Below are positions 63,687-64,000 of a DNA stretch of 64,000 nt, one piece after another. This DNA comes from Bacteroidales bacterium UBA3297 (GTDB taxonomy: Bacteria; Bacteroidota; Bacteroidia; Bacteroidales; Paludibacteraceae). The translations under genes and the position numbers were made by a program. Where the stretch lies: NCBI GenBank assembly GCA_002362105.1, contig DETD01000031.1, positions 1-64,000 of the forward strand, written 5' to 3'. The notes under the pieces are model-generated. The model did no database searches. It was not told where the DNA came from and worked only from the letters and a program-made list of their open reading frames with translations. Positions within the stretch are counted from its first letter, which is position 1, and the number at the start of each line of letters is the position of its first letter.

Positions 63687-64000
63687 ATGAACAAGCTCAT
63701 ACTGCCCAGCCTACTACTTCCGCTGTTTATAGCCTCAGCCTGCACCCCAAAACTCTTTAAAGGGATGGAAGGGGAAGGCAAACAGACTATAAAGAGGGAG
63801 CAGCTGTATCCGTTCTCCTACAGAAAGGGGGAGACCGTCACCTATTCTATGCAGTTAGACTACAAAGACAACGTAATAAACTGCATACTATTGGTAGAAC
63901 CCGACGAGAAGGGCAACATTAGGGGCGTATGCACTTCGGTTTTTGGCAGCATAGTACTCGACTTCTACCTTAACGAGAAAGGGATGCTCATCTACGACTG
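63687..64000 (+). CDS. Lipoprotein, partial (cut by right edge)
   Basis: The frame starts at the ATG at 63687 and is open to the edge (about 104 codons). It has a signal peptide with lipobox SAC, then a mature part with YPFSYRKGETVTYSMQLDYKDN and ILLVEPDEKGNI beta strands. The shape is compatible with a LolB- or DUF3261-like lipoprotein, which often follows lolA, but too little is visible to decide. Confidence 0.7.
   Translation, partial: MNKLILPSLLLPLFIASACTPKLFKGMEGEGKQTIKREQLYPFSYRKGETVTYSMQLDYKDNVINCILLVEPDEKGNIRGVCTSVFGSIVLDFYLNEKGMLIYD

Overview
The window looks like a chromosome segment of a Bacteroidales bacterium (phylum Bacteroidota) that degrades plant polysaccharides, probably in a gut or rumen. 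The evidence is: about twenty promoters with the Bacteroidota -7 element TAnnTTTG(C) and almost no Shine-Dalgarno sites; type IX secretion (T9SS) sorting domains of both type A and type B; a hybrid two-component-type regulator with Reg_prop propellers and an AraC output; a TonB-dependent receptor; many lipoproteins; and family matches to Bacteroidales (long-form QueA, DUF4491, DUF2027-Smr). I could not place the genus.

Layout. 1-12.7 kb (minus): one operon of two paralogous cysteine-rich secreted proteins followed by a giant modular surface protein (at least 3,460 residues, running off the left edge). 12.7-13.6 kb: a regulatory gap with two promoters that each carry the same palindrome at the same distance; the first appears to drive a short terminated RNA, the second a TonB receptor-DUF4491 pair (13.6-16.3 kb). 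16.5-20.3 kb (minus): a T9SS type B protein made of seventeen 51-residue repeats, interrupted by one in-frame stop. 20.7-27.7 kb: housekeeping and envelope genes (DUF2027-Smr, queA, gamma carbonic anhydrase, then an operon of PlsC-type acyltransferase, beta-helix lipoprotein, EEP nuclease and DEDDh exonuclease). 28-30.2 kb: an SseB-like protein and a methyltransferase-like protein. 30.2-39.2 kb: accessory island with a fused esterase-CE15 protein, a regulator that has lost its kinase, a duplicated 133-bp repeat, decaying lipoprotein genes and the wreck of an Rhs gene. 39.2-45.8 kb (minus): tRNA-Thr, prfA, small membrane and lipoproteins, a GNAT-HD fusion, a serpin and a one-repeat T9SS type B protein. 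46-51.7 kb: a GH43-LamG T9SS enzyme and three small envelope genes. 51.8-61.8 kb (minus): lysS-gpsA-pgi, sirtuin-Crp/Fnr regulator, trxA and dnaE. 61.9-64 kb (plus): a bacterial-type PARG, LolA and a lipoprotein cut by the right edge.

How it works together. The dominant theme is the cell surface: secreted or surface-anchored modular proteins and carbohydrate-active enzymes exported by T9SS, with lipoproteins and LolA servicing the outer membrane. No SusC/SusD pair lies next to the CE15 or GH43 genes. The most interesting signals are the twin palindrome promoters with a putative small RNA, the kinase-less regulator beside the CE15 fusion, the stop codon inside the repeat array, and the Rhs graveyard. 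All family assignments come from reading motifs; no database search was run.
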